Source: Chloroflexota bacterium (GTDB lineage Bacteria > Chloroflexota > Dormibacteria > CF-121). Taken from it: a stretch of DNA of 25,148 nucleotides. The stretch lies in assembly GCA_005889285.1 (NCBI GenBank), contig VBFF01000040.1, positions 1 to 25,148 of the forward strand. The letters run 5' to 3'. This document shows, piece by piece, positions 7,361 through 15,541 of the stretch; the first letter of the stretch is position 1, and each line of letters opens with the position of its first letter. The notes beneath the pieces are model-generated. The model was not told the origin of the DNA, searched no databases, and saw nothing but the letters and a program-made list of their open reading frames with translations. Position numbers and translations under genes: made by a program.

Positions 7361-7861
7361 TCAGCGGGACTCGGGCTTCCAGGTATCCCCCAGCACGCGG
7401 ACAGGGCCGCCAAAGTTCTCGGCGATGGCGGCCTGCACGGCCTGGGCAATGGGTGGGCGGAAATCCAGCCGGGGGAGCTGGTCCGCCGACACCCACTGCC
7501 AGCCGGCGAGCACAGGATCGCGAGGGTCGAGCACCGGCGCGGCCCCCTCCCCTATCTCTGCCTGAAAAATGAGGTTGACGACGTGGCGATCAGGCGCCAG
7601 GCTCTCGCAGACGATGACCAGCGGCCCCACGCGCGCGTCCAGACAGAGCTCTTCCTTGAGCTCGCGGCGCAGCGCTGCCTCGAGCGTCTCGTGGCCCTCC
7701 AGCCGGCCGCCGGGGAGCACCCAGTAGCGCTGGCCACGCTTGCGGTGCTCCACGAGCAGGATCTGGGTCTGACGAACGACGATCGCGGCCACGCGCAGCT
7801 GCGGCGTCACGGGATTAAAGGCCTGCACCAGCGACGCGAGACTGACCAGCGATGTGCTCAT
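7361..7861 (-). CDS. Nudix hydrolase
   Basis: A 166-residue hydrolase of the family that cleaves nucleoside diphosphates linked to another group, including damaged dNTPs. The Nudix box GX5EX7REUXEEXGU lies at residues 52-74 (GRLEGHETLEAALRRELKEE, then LCL). All catalytic glutamates are present, but the usual Gly near the box end is Cys73. The substrate cannot be read from sequence. It follows the LysM gene on the same strand with 21 bases between them, so it probably shares the LexA-controlled promoter, and an SOS-linked nucleotide-pool cleaning role is an attractive inference. The ATG at 7861 has only a weak upstream GGAG. Confidence 0.9.
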   Translation of the reverse strand: MSTSLVSLASLVQAFNPVTPQLRVAAIVVRQTQILLVEHRKRGQRYWVLPGGRLEGHETLEAALRRELKEELCLDARVGPLVIVCESLAPDRHVVNLIFQAEIGEGAAPVLDPRDPVLAGWQWVSADQLPRLDFRPPIAQAVQAAIAENFGGPVRVLGDTWKPESR

Positions 7862-7882
7862 CGTAGTGGCGGCTCCGGTCGC

Positions 7883-8179
7883 TTACTCGCGGGGCAGCTG
7901 CAGCGTCTGCCCAGGGGTGAGCAGCGGCGTCGGCAGCCGGTTGGCCTGGAGGATCGCCTCCACGTGCGGCCGGGGATCACCCCGGTAGTGGGCGGCGGCG
8001 ATGCTCCAGACGGTGTCCCCCGAGGCGACGACCACCCGCTCGCTCGCCTGGGGCCCGCTGCCATAGGCCAGCCGGCCGGTGGCGAGGACAAGAGCGGCGG
8101 CGAGGACCAGGATGCGGCCCCAGCCACGGCGGCGCTGGGGTCGCGGGTAGCTATGTCGGGCGCCGTCCTGCACGAACAT
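7883..8179 (-). CDS. Membrane-anchored LysM protein, probable SOS cell-division inhibitor (YneA/DivS-like)
   Basis: A 98-residue protein with a short basic cytoplasmic tail, one membrane span at about residues 22-40 (RILVLAAALVLATGRLAYG) and a LysM peptidoglycan-binding domain at about 50-96 (SGDTVWSIAAAHY ... LTPGQTLQLP). This matches B. subtilis YneA and M. tuberculosis Rv2719c, SOS-induced proteins encoded divergently beside lexA that act on division at the envelope; DivS of Corynebacterium is another lexA-adjacent suppressor. I place the start at ATG 8179. The longer frame from 8221 would put the promoter (TTGACG-N17-TAGCGT, 8221-8193) and a LexA site inside the gene. From 8179 the leader is only a few bases with no Shine-Dalgarno site. 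LexA sites lie in the promoter spacer and across the start codon. Architecture is seen; the division role is inferred. Confidence 0.82.
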   Translation of the reverse strand: MFVQDGARHSYPRPQRRRGWGRILVLAAALVLATGRLAYGSGPQASERVVVASGDTVWSIAAAHYRGDPRPHVEAILQANRLPTPLLTPGQTLQLPRE

Positions 8180-8186
8180 GCGTTCG
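8173..8186. promoter_or_regulatory. LexA (SOS) box 1, at the LysM gene start
   Basis: CGAACATGCGTTCG has perfect five-base arms (CGAAC/GTTCG) around four bases. It matches the Gram-positive LexA consensus CGAAC-N4-GTTCG. It spans the LysM ATG (8179-8177) and the expected transcription start. Confidence 0.85.
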
Positions 8187-8192
8187 TTGAAG

Positions 8193-8221
8193 ACGCTAGC
8201 ACGAACAGACGTTCGCGTCAA
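8193..8221 (-). promoter_or_regulatory. Promoter of the LysM-Nudix unit
   Basis: The -35 TTGACG (8221-8216) and -10 TAGCGT (8198-8193) have a 17-base spacer that contains LexA box 2 completely. LexA binding would occlude the polymerase. Confidence 0.65.
8202..8215. promoter_or_regulatory. LexA (SOS) box 2, in the LysM promoter spacer
   Basis: CGAACAGACGTTCG has perfect arms. It lies between the -35 and -10 of the minus-strand promoter and is 29 bases from boxes 1 and 3, centre to centre. Confidence 0.85.
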
Positions 8222-8230
8222 TCCCCGGAC

Positions 8231-8244
8231 CGAACAAGTGTTTG
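8231..8244. promoter_or_regulatory. LexA (SOS) box 3, at the lexA -35
   Basis: CGAACAAGTGTTTG has one mismatch in the right arm (GTTTG). It overlaps the TTTGCA -35 of the plus-strand lexA promoter. Confidence 0.75.
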
Positions 8245-8270
8245 CAATAGGCGAACGGATGTGCTAGGAT
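8241..8270 (+). promoter_or_regulatory. Promoter of lexA, with long leader to 8482
   Basis: The -35 TTTGCA (8241-8246) and extended -10 TGC-TAGGAT (8262-8270) have an 18-base spacer and carry LexA box 4 between them. A start near 8277 leaves a leader of about 200 bases before lexA. A second extended -10, TGC-TACCAT (8353-8361), could give a shorter leader. No other gene is supported in the leader. Confidence 0.6.
8252..8265. promoter_or_regulatory. Degenerate LexA box 4, in the lexA promoter spacer
   Basis: CGAACGGATGTGCT has a perfect left arm and a poor right arm. It is 21 bases (two helical turns) from box 3 and sits just before the lexA -10. Confidence 0.5.
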
Positions 8271-8482
8271 GCCCCCGTTTTGAAGAAACGTGGCGGTCAA
8301 TCGGCCGCCGCCTGGGCGCGAAAAATCGACCGATTCGGCCCGGAAATTACTGTGCTACCATGCTGTGATCGCGGTCTGAACCCCTCCTCTCTCCCCTCCC
8401 TGGACGCGCCGTTTGGGACGGCGCCGGGTGCGAGATGATCGGCTCTTGGCCGTCGACATCGGCGTTAAAGGGAGGGGACGAT

Positions 8483-9118
8483 ATGCCGGAACCGTTGACC
8501 AGCAGGCAGCGGGAGATACTGGAGTACCTGAGGTTTCGACAGAAGATCCGCAGTTACCCACCAACCGTTCGCGAAATTGGCGAAGCGGTCGGACTCTCCT
8601 CCAGCTCAACGGTTCAAAACCACCTCAATACCCTGGAGCGCAAGGGCTATATCCGGCGCGATCCGACCAAGTCGCGCACCATCGAAGTCGTCGACATCGA
8701 CGAAATGCAGGCCAAGCTGAGTAAGGTCGTGGCGGTCCCCTTGGTCGGGCGCGTTGCCGCCGGCCAGCCCATCCTCGCCGAAGAGAACATCGAAGACCAC
8801 CTGGTCCTCAGCCAGGAACTCGTCGGCTCGGACACTGCCTTCGCCCTGGAAGTTCATGGCGACAGCATGAAAGACGTCGGCATTCTTCCCGGCGATTTCG
8901 TCGTGGTCCGGCCCGGCAAAGATGCGCCCAACGGCAGCATCGTCGTCGCCCGGCTGGAAGACGACCAGACCAATGAATCCACCGCCACCGTCAAGCGCCT
9001 CTTCCGCGAAGCCAATCGGGTGCGACTGCAAGCCGAGAATCCGGCCTACGAGCCGATCTACAGCACAGCCGCCCAGCTCGAGGGCCAGGTCGTCGCGGTC
9101 CTACGACTGCTGCGCTGA
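8483..9118 (+). CDS. lexA: LexA repressor
   Basis: The SOS master repressor (211 residues). An N-terminal winged helix (about 1-68; MPEPLTSRQREILEYLRFRQ, then PTVREIGEAVGLSSSSTVQNHL) binds DNA, and a C-terminal S24 peptidase domain mediates RecA-stimulated self-cleavage. The scissile bond Ala93-Gly94 (RVAAGQ), the nucleophile Ser128 (GDSM) and Lys171 (ATVKRL) are all present. The start is ATG 8483, seven bases after GGAGG (8471-8475); an in-frame ATG at 8435 adds residues not found in LexA. LexA-like sites overlap its promoter, so autoregulation is expected. It is divergent from the LysM-Nudix unit and convergent with hflX, with nine bases between the stops. Confidence 0.97.
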   Translation: MPEPLTSRQREILEYLRFRQKIRSYPPTVREIGEAVGLSSSSTVQNHLNTLERKGYIRRDPTKSRTIEVVDIDEMQAKLSKVVAVPLVGRVAAGQPILAEENIEDHLVLSQELVGSDTAFALEVHGDSMKDVGILPGDFVVVRPGKDAPNGSIVVARLEDDQTNESTATVKRLFREANRVRLQAENPAYEPIYSTAAQLEGQVVAVLRLLR

Positions 9119-9135
9119 CCGGTTAGGTCAGGCGC
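9112..9135. terminator. Hairpin across the lexA and hflX stop codons
   Basis: TGACC (9116-9120) pairs with GGTCA (9126-9130) around a five-base loop. GCGC arms (9112-9115 and 9132-9135) extend the stem past one bulged G. It covers both convergent stop codons and could end transcription in both directions, but it lacks a T-tract. Confidence 0.4.
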
Positions 9136-10389
9136 TGCGATCCACGCCCGGAAAGCGGAACGGATCGAACTTCGTCAGCAGCCGGCGCGGTAAGGCGCCC
9201 CGCATCAGCACCCCGTCGCCGCGATAATCGACCGCCTCCACGTTGCCGTGGGCATGAAATTCGGCCTGCCGCGCGTGCTCGCTGTACGGCAGCAGCACCT
9301 CGATGGGGACCATTTCCCCGGGCAGGGCCTTGGCGATGGCGCGGCCCAACGGCTCCATCCCGGTCTTTCGTAGCGCGGAAATCGGCACCACCGCGAGATA
9401 CGGTGACCAATCCTCGGCGAGCAGCTGCTCGACGGCTGACGGGCTCAGCTGATCCACCTTGTTGAGCGCCAGCACCTTCGGCTTCTCGAGCGCGCCCAGG
9501 TCCTGCAGCGTTTCGTGCACCGCCTCCATCTGGTCGCGTCCGTTATAACGCGTCGCATCGAGCACGTGGAGCAGGAGGTCGGCCTGCTGCACCTCTTCGA
9601 GCGTGGCCTTGAAGGCGGCCACCAGGTCGGTCGGTAATTTCTGGATGAAACCGACGGTGTCGGTGAAGAGCACCTCGCGGCGGTTGGGCAGCCGCACCAG
9701 CCGCGTCGTCGGATCGAGGGTGACGAATAACGCGTCTTCCACCTGCACCTGCGCGTGGGTCAGCGCGTGCAGCAAGGTCGATTTTCCGCTGTTCGTGTAG
9801 CCGACGATGGCTCACGGCGCAAGGCGCGCTGCTTGCGGATCTCCTTGATGTCCCGGTCGAGCTCGCGGATGCGATGGCGAATGCGCCGCCGGTCGCTCTC
9901 GAGCTTTTGCTCACCAGGGCCGCGCGTGCCCACGCCTGCACCCAGGCCCGAGAGGTCGCGACCACCCTGGAGACGTGGCAGGAGATGATGCAGCTGCGCG
10001 GCCTCCACCTGCAGACGGCCCTCCTTGGTGCGGGCTCGCTGCGCGAAGATGTCCAGGATCAACTCGGTGCGGTCGATCACCTTGACATCGAGCTTGCGTT
10101 CCAGGTTGCGCTGCTGGCGCGGTGACAGTTCCTCGTTGAAGACGAGCAGGTTGAAATCGGCCTCGTGTTTGAGCGCGTGAAGTTCCTCGACCTTGCCCTT
10201 GCCCAGGAAGAGCGCGGGATCGGGTTTTGGGCGACGCTGTGTGTCCGTGCCAACCACGACCACGCCGGCCGTTCTCGCCAGCTCGCTCAGCTCGAGCATC
10301 TGCTCTTCCACGGCGGCCAGCCCCTGGTCCTCGTAATCGAGCGACATCAGGTAGGCACGCTCGTGCCTGCCATTGGAGTTCCGGATCAA
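9128..10389 (-). pseudogene. hflX: GTPase HflX, frameshifted just before the Walker A motif
   Basis: HflX is a ribosome-associated GTPase that splits stalled or hibernating 70S ribosomes. The 5' part (10389 to about 9815) encodes the intact N-terminal domain (GKGKVEEL, LSPRQQRNLERKL, GRLQVEAAQLHHLLPRL, GTRGPGEQKLESDRR). The 3' part continues in another frame with the P-loop GYTNSGKSTLL, FTDTVGFIQKLP, NKVD and the C-terminal region. The switch falls at about 9809-9824; a TGA (9814-9812) blocks the downstream frame. Roughly ten residues normally found between the RALRR-like helix and the strand before GYTN are missing, so this looks like a small deletion rather than a one-base slip. The start is TTG 10389, overlapping the miaA stop as TTGA. 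It is either a real lesion or an assembly fault. The family call is certain. Confidence 0.88.
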
Positions 10390-11288
10390 CTCGCCTCTGC
10401 CGTCATGATACCGGCGCCAAGTCGCGCGATCGCGAGCTCCAGATCCGGTGGGATCCAGGTCACGCGCGACTCGGCCCGAAACCAGGTGAGCTGGCGCCGG
10501 GCATACTGGCGAACCTGGCGCACCGTCGAGATGCGCGCCGCCTCGAGCGAGAGCGCGCCATTGATGAAGGCCGCCATCTCGGGATAGCCGTGGCCGAGAC
10601 GCTGCAGGTCCGCCCGGGGGAAGTCGCGGCGGACGCGTCGCACTTCGTCGACAAAACCCTCGTCGATCATCCGTTGCACGCGCGCCTCGATCCTCGCATC
10701 GAGCTCCGCGAGCGGCACGTCCAGCCCGAGCACCGTGACCGACCAGGGTGGCGGGTTCGCGGTGCGTGCCTCGCTGGGAGGCCGCCCGGTGGCGGCGTGA
10801 ATCTCGAGCGCGCGGATCAGGCGCCGCGGGTTGCGCCGCGCGCGATCAGCGGCCGCGGGATCGATCCGCCGGAGTTCGGCATCGAGCGCCTCCGCACCCT
10901 CCTCGTCGAGGCGCTGCTCGAGCGCCGCTCGGAATGCGGGGTCGGGCGGCGTGCCGCCGAGGTTCCACCCGTCGAGCACGGCGCGGAGATAGAGGCCCGT
11001 CCCTCCCTGCAACACCGGCAGCCGGCCTCGTCCGGCGACCTCTGAAATCGTCCGAAGCGCGACCCGCTGGTAGTCGGCGACGGTAAACGGCTCGTCGGGG
11101 TCGGCGACGTCGATGCCATGCAGGGGAATGCCACGCAGCTCCGCTCGGGTGGGTTTGTTGGTGCCAATGTCGCAGTGGCGAAAGACCTGGCGCGAATCCA
11201 TCGAGACCAGCTCGCCGTTGAGCCGCTCGGCGACGCGGATGGCCAGCTCGGTCTTGCCGCTGGCCGTCGGCCCGACGATCGCCACCAC
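10386..11288 (-). CDS. miaA: tRNA dimethylallyltransferase MiaA
   Basis: MiaA transfers the dimethylallyl group from DMAPP to N6 of A37 in tRNAs that read UNN codons (i6A37), the substrate for MiaB encoded in the same cluster. The 300-residue product has the P-loop GPTASGKT (residues 6-13), the catalytic-loop segment SMDSRQVFRHCDIGTNKPT, IPLHGIDVADPDEPFTVADY, LQGGTGLYLRAVLDG and the RNA-binding/C-terminal segments LGHGYPEM and VRQVRQYARRQLTWFR. Length is normal. It starts at GTG 11288, 11 bases after mutL, and its TGA overlaps the TTG of hflX by four bases (TTGA), as expected in one operon. Confidence 0.96.
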   Translation of the reverse strand: MVAIVGPTASGKTELAIRVAERLNGELVSMDSRQVFRHCDIGTNKPTRAELRGIPLHGIDVADPDEPFTVADYQRVALRTISEVAGRGRLPVLQGGTGLYLRAVLDGWNLGGTPPDPAFRAALEQRLDEEGAEALDAELRRIDPAAADRARRNPRRLIRALEIHAATGRPPSEARTANPPPWSVTVLGLDVPLAELDARIEARVQRMIDEGFVDEVRRVRRDFPRADLQRLGHGYPEMAAFINGALSLEAARISTVRQVRQYARRQLTWFRAESRVTWIPPDLELAIARLGAGIMTAEAS

Positions 11289-11299
11289 GCGCAGGTTGG

Positions 11300-12996
11300 C
11301 TACGGCCGTTTGAACAGGCGCCTCAACTGGTCATCCGGCAGGATCACCGTCGTCGGCCGGCCGTGCGGGCAGCTGATCGGCTCCTCGGTCGCTGCCAGCG
11401 AGCTCAGCAGTTGGCGCGCGGACTCGGGCGTCATCGCGTCGCCGAAGCGAACCGCGCTGTGGCAGGCGAGCAGTGCCGCCGTCTCCCGCAGCCGGCGATC
11501 CGGGGTTCGCTCGCCGAGCAGGTCCATGAGGAGCAGCTCGAGCACGCGCCCGACGCGACCTTCGGGCATCTCGGCCGGCGCAGCGCGAATGCGAATCGTG
11601 TGTGGCCCGAAGCGCTCCCCCTCGAATCCGAGCGCGGCCAGCCACGACTCATGTTCCTCGAAGGCCGCGATCTGGCCGGGCGTCAGGTCGAGGACATGCG
11701 GGATCAGCAGCAGCTGGCTCGACGGCTCACGCTGCTCGAGGCGGCGGACGATCCGGTCGAAGAGCACCCGCTCGTGGGCGGCATGCTGGTCGATCAGTAC
11801 CACCGCGCGGGGCGCCTCCGCCACCAGGTAACCGCGCAGCAGCTGCCCGACGTACTCCAGCGGCGGCAGCCGCGGGCCAGCATCTTTCCCCGCTGCGCCC
11901 TCGGTCCACCTCGCCTCTCGGCTCTCGATCCCCTCCCCCGCCTGCGGGCTCGTCTCGCGCAGCTCGAGTAGTGGCCCGCCTGCGGAAGACTGCAGCTCGT
12001 AGATCGGGCTCTGTCGAAGGGCGCGGTAGCAGGCACGCTCCACCGCCCCGAAGATCGCGCCCTCGTTGCGAAAGCGGACCTCGCGCTTGGTGGGATGAAC
12101 ATTGACGTCGACCTCGCCGGGATCGACGTGAAGCTCGAGCACCGCGAGTGGGAACCGATCAGGCTCGCGCAAGCCTCGATAGGCCTGCTCCACGGCGAAG
12201 GCCAGGTTGCGGTGGTGGATGCGACGGCCGTTGAGGAGGATCACCACGTGCTCGCGGCTGGCGCGGTGCAGCGCCGGCGGACTGATCAGGCCGGCCACGA
12301 TTCCATCGTCGACCGCGAGCATGGCCGCGGCGGTTGGCGCGTCGTAGACGGCGGCAAAGGCCGCCCGCCGGTCGCCGGTTCCCGGCGGCGCCCGTCGACG
12401 TCGAGGGTGATCCCAACGGTCGGATGCGCCAGGGCCAGCTCGCCAACGAGCCGCACGATGACCGCGGTTTCGGTTGCGGGTTGTTTGAGGAATTTGAGAC
12501 GCGCCGGGGTGTTGAAGAACAACCGGCTGACGCTGACCCGAGTCCCAACCGGACTCCCGGCAGCACCGGCAGCAATCTGCGAGCCGCCCTCGACCAGCAC
12601 GCGGTACCCCTCTCCCCCATCGCGCGGCCGGCTGACCGCCTCCACGCGCGCGACCGCGGCGATGCTCGCCAGCGCCTCGCCCCGGAATCCGAGGGTGCGA
12701 ATCGTTCGCAGGTCGTCGAGCGAGCGAATCTTGCTCGTGGCGTGCCGCAAAAACGCGAGCGGTAGGTCGACCGGAGCCATCCCCTCGCCGTCGTCGACCA
12801 CCTCGATCACACCCTGGCCGGCGGCCTCGATGCCGACCTGGATCCGTGACGCCCCGGCATCGACCGCGTTCTCGACCAGCTCCTTGACCACCGCCGCGGG
12901 CCGATCGACCACCTCCCCGGCGGCGATGCCATCGGCGACCGCTGCCGGCAGGATCGTGATGCGGGCGGGCTCGAGACCGGTCTCAGTGCGTGACAT
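11300..12996 (-). pseudogene. mutL: DNA mismatch repair protein MutL, with a frameshift
   Basis: MutL couples MutS mismatch recognition to strand incision. The 5' frame (12996 to about 12390) encodes the GHKL ATPase: ELVENAVDAGAS, VDDGEGM, RTLGFRGEALASIAAVA and GTRVSVSRLFFNTPARLKFL. The 3' frame (about 12364 to 11300) continues with LLNGRRIHHRNL, VDVNVHPTKREVRF and the C-terminal region. DQHAAHERVLFD, ACHSAVRFGD and CPHGRPT resemble the metal-dependent endonuclease motifs of MutH-independent MutL, with the last motif-I Glu replaced by Asp. Total length is one base short of 566 codons, so a single missing base (or two extra) in the GC-rich tract 12364-12392 explains the break; both flanks align naturally there. 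The ATG overlaps mutS by 14 bases. A sequencing error is plausible, but a true mutator allele cannot be excluded. Confidence 0.9.
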
Positions 12997-15469
12997 GCTC
13001 ACCCTGCCAGGCGTAGAGCTTTTCCAACGCCTCCCGTGGCGACAGGCGTTCCAGGTCGAGCTGCTTGAGCTCGGCGACGACCGGGTGATCCAGCGGCAGG
13101 CTGAGCTGCGCGCTCGCCTCCGGCCGTTCCAGGGGCCGCTGCCCCTCCAGCTCGGTGAGCACCTGGCGGGCCCGCACCACCACTTGGCGGGGAAGGCCGG
13201 CGAGCTCGGCGACATGAATGCCGTAGCTGCGGTCGGCGCCGCCCGCGACGACCTGGTGCAGGAAGATGACGCGCTCGCCTTCCTCGCGGACTTCCATCCG
13301 GAAATTGCGCAGTCGCGGCAAACGCTGAGCGAGCGCCGTCAGCTCGTGGTAATGCGTCGCGAACAGCGTCAGCGAGCGCAGCTGTGGAGCATCGTGCGAG
13401 TACTCGAGAATGGCCTGCGCGATGCTGACCCCGTCGTAGGTGCTGGTGCCGCGGCCGACCTCATCGAAAATGAGCAGGCTGCTGGGGGTAGCGTGCGCGA
13501 GGATGTGCGCGGTCTCCACCATCTCGACCATGAACGTCGAGAGGCCGCGGGCCAGCTCGTCGTGCGCGCCGACCCGCGTGAAGATCCGGTCGCACAGCCC
13601 GATGACGGCACGGCTGGCCGGGACGAAGCTGCCGACCTGGGCCAGCAACACGATGATGCCGGCCTGGCGAAGGTAGGTCGACTTGCCCGCCATGTTCGGG
13701 CCGCTCAGCAACACAACCTGTTGGTCGCCGGCGTCCAACCGTAGATCGTTGGGGACGAAGCGGCCGGGCCCCAATGCGGCCTCCACCAGAGGATGCCGGC
13801 CATCGACGATCTCGATCCCCGGCTCATCGCGCAACACGGGTCGCACCCAACGGTGTCGCGCCGCCACGGTGGCGAGCGCGGCGACCGCATCGAGCCGACC
13901 GAGCCAGGCGGCGGTTTCGAGCAGGTCCTTGCCGGCCGCGGTGATCCGCCCGCAGAGCTCGCTGAAGAGGGCGTGCTCGCGCGCGACCATCGCACTCTTC
14001 GCGTTGAGGACCAGTGCCTCATTTTCCTTGAGCTCGGGCGTGACGTAGCGCTCGCCGTTGACGAGCGTTTGCTTGCGCACGTACTCGGCGGGGATCGCCT
14101 CGCGATTGGCGTGGCTGATCTCGAGGTAATAGCCGAACACCTGGTTGAATCCGACTTTGAGCGATCGGATGCCCGTCCGCTGGCGTTCGTTCTGTTCCAG
14201 GGCGCCGATCCAGTCGCGGGCGGCCCTCGATCCGTCGCGAAGGCCATCGAGTTGGGCGTCGTACCCGGGCTTGAAGACCCCGCCGTCTTTCAGCGTCGCC
14301 GGAACATCGTCGACCAGCGCCCGCCCCAGGAGATCGCGGAGCTCCTCCTCGGCTGGCGAGGGCAGCGCGCCGGCCAGTTCCGCCCATTTGGCGGCCGTCC
14401 GCCGCACGCCCGGAAGGGCGACCAGCGCCTTGAGCAACCCGCGCAGGTCGCGTGGGGTGGCGACCCCTTGCCCGGTTCGCGCGGCGATGCGTTCCAGGTC
14501 CGGCAAGCCGCGCAACGCCGCTTGCAGCTGGCCGCGCGCCAGCGGATCCTCGACGAGCAGGGTCACGCGGTCGAGCCGCTCATCGAGCGGCGCCCGGTCC
14601 CGCAATGGCTGGTCGAGCCAGCGCCGAAGCTCGCGGGCACCCATCGCCGTAATTGCCTCGCCCAGCATCAAGCCGATGAGGTCGTCTCCCGATGGTGCGC
14701 GCTCGGCAGCCAGCCCCAGGCTCTTGCGGGTCGGCGGGTCGAAATGCATGTAGGCCCGGGGATGCTCGGCATGCAAGCGGAGGAGCCCGGGCTCCAGGCG
14801 CAGATGGGATCGCTCGGCGTGGCGCAAGAGGGCTTGGGCGGCGGCCAGCGCCTCGGGCCACTCGTCGCAGCCAAAGGCCGCCAGGGTTTCGACGCCCAGG
14901 AGAGCCTGCAGGCGGTCGACGGCCGCGCGGGCATCAAAGTCGAGGGGATCGGCCCAGCTGACCGGGGTCGTCCCGACCAGCGCGAGCAGGCGCGACCGGT
15001 CCCCTTCTGACGCGACCAGCTCCGCCGGTCGCAGCCGGGTCAGCTCATCGCGAAGCGCGTCTTCGGTCGGCTCGACGCGCAGCAACGCGAGCTCGCCCGT
15101 GGAACAGTCCAGCGCCGCGATGCCGTGGTAGTGCGACCGCAGGCAGACCGCGACCGCGTAGTTGGTGCCGCCACCCTCGAGATAGGCATCCTCGACGACG
15201 GTGCCGGGCGTCAGCACCCGGACCACCTCGCGCCGCACCAGGCCGCGCGCTTCCGCCGCCGCCTCGACCTGGTCGCAGAGGGCGACGTTCAGCCCGGCGC
15301 GCAGCAGCTTTCCGACATAGCTCTCGTACGCGTGGTAGGGCACGCCCGCCATCGGATAGCGCTGCCCCTTGCCGAGCTCGCGCGAGGTGAGCGTGATGCC
15401 TAAAAGCGGGGCCGCCCGTTCGGCATCGTCGCCGAAGGTTTCGTAGAAGTCGCCCAGCCGGAAGAGCAC
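12983..15469 (-). CDS. mutS: DNA mismatch repair protein MutS
   Basis: MutS binds mismatches and small loops and signals through ATP to MutL. From GTG 15469 the product has 828 residues. The mismatch-contacting Phe-x-Glu motif is GDFYETF near the N-terminus. Lever and clamp domains follow (ASTP-like GFNQVFGYYLEISHANREAIP, then QTLVNGERYVTPELKE). The ABC ATPase has Walker A GPNMAGKSTYLRQAG (about residue 590), Walker B LLIFDEVGRGTSTYDG (about 665) and FATHYHELTALA, and the tail is short. Homology extends upstream: in-frame codons from 15532 read KPVPVLEQYEAVKREHPDAI, the expected MutS N-terminus. There is no ATG, GTG or TTG there, only a CTG at 15532-15530 just after the miaB stop. The true start may therefore be CTG 15532 (849 residues). 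Confidence 0.95.
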   Translation of the reverse strand: MLFRLGDFYETFGDDAERAAPLLGITLTSRELGKGQRYPMAGVPYHAYESYVGKLLRAGLNVALCDQVEAAAEARGLVRREVVRVLTPGTVVEDAYLEGGGTNYAVAVCLRSHYHGIAALDCSTGELALLRVEPTEDALRDELTRLRPAELVASEGDRSRLLALVGTTPVSWADPLDFDARAAVDRLQALLGVETLAAFGCDEWPEALAAAQALLRHAERSHLRLEPGLLRLHAEHPRAYMHFDPPTRKSLGLAAERAPSGDDLIGLMLGEAITAMGARELRRWLDQPLRDRAPLDERLDRVTLLVEDPLARGQLQAALRGLPDLERIAARTGQGVATPRDLRGLLKALVALPGVRRTAAKWAELAGALPSPAEEELRDLLGRALVDDVPATLKDGGVFKPGYDAQLDGLRDGSRAARDWIGALEQNERQRTGIRSLKVGFNQVFGYYLEISHANREAIPAEYVRKQTLVNGERYVTPELKENEALVLNAKSAMVAREHALFSELCGRITAAGKDLLETAAWLGRLDAVAALATVAARHRWVRPVLRDEPGIEIVDGRHPLVEAALGPGRFVPNDLRLDAGDQQVVLLSGPNMAGKSTYLRQAGIIVLLAQVGSFVPASRAVIGLCDRIFTRVGAHDELARGLSTFMVEMVETAHILAHATPSSLLIFDEVGRGTSTYDGVSIAQAILEYSHDAPQLRSLTLFATHYHELTALAQRLPRLRNFRMEVREEGERVIFLHQVVAGGADRSYGIHVAELAGLPRQVVVRARQVLTELEGQRPLERPEASAQLSLPLDHPVVAELKQLDLERLSPREALEKLYAWQGEHVTH

Positions 15470-15541
15470 GATGGCGTCGGGGTGCTCGCGCTTGACCGCC
15501 TCATACTGCTCGAGGACGGGGACCGGCTTCAGGGGGTTCGC

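Noticed and set aside
8179..8221. Longer start for the LysM protein at ATG 8221
   Set aside because: It would place the -35, -10 and a LexA site within the coding region and adds residues unlike the family.
8173..8265. Evenly spaced repeats considered as a small CRISPR-like array
   Set aside because: The units are 14-base dyads overlapping promoters next to lexA, with no spacers of CRISPR length and no cas genes.
7346..8368. 340-codon plus-strand open frame
   Set aside because: It runs antisense through the Nudix and LysM genes and across the LexA sites and both promoters; no domain is recognisable.
8435..8482. Earlier lexA start at ATG 8435
   Set aside because: The added 16 residues are not LexA-like, and ATG 8483 has an ideal Shine-Dalgarno site.
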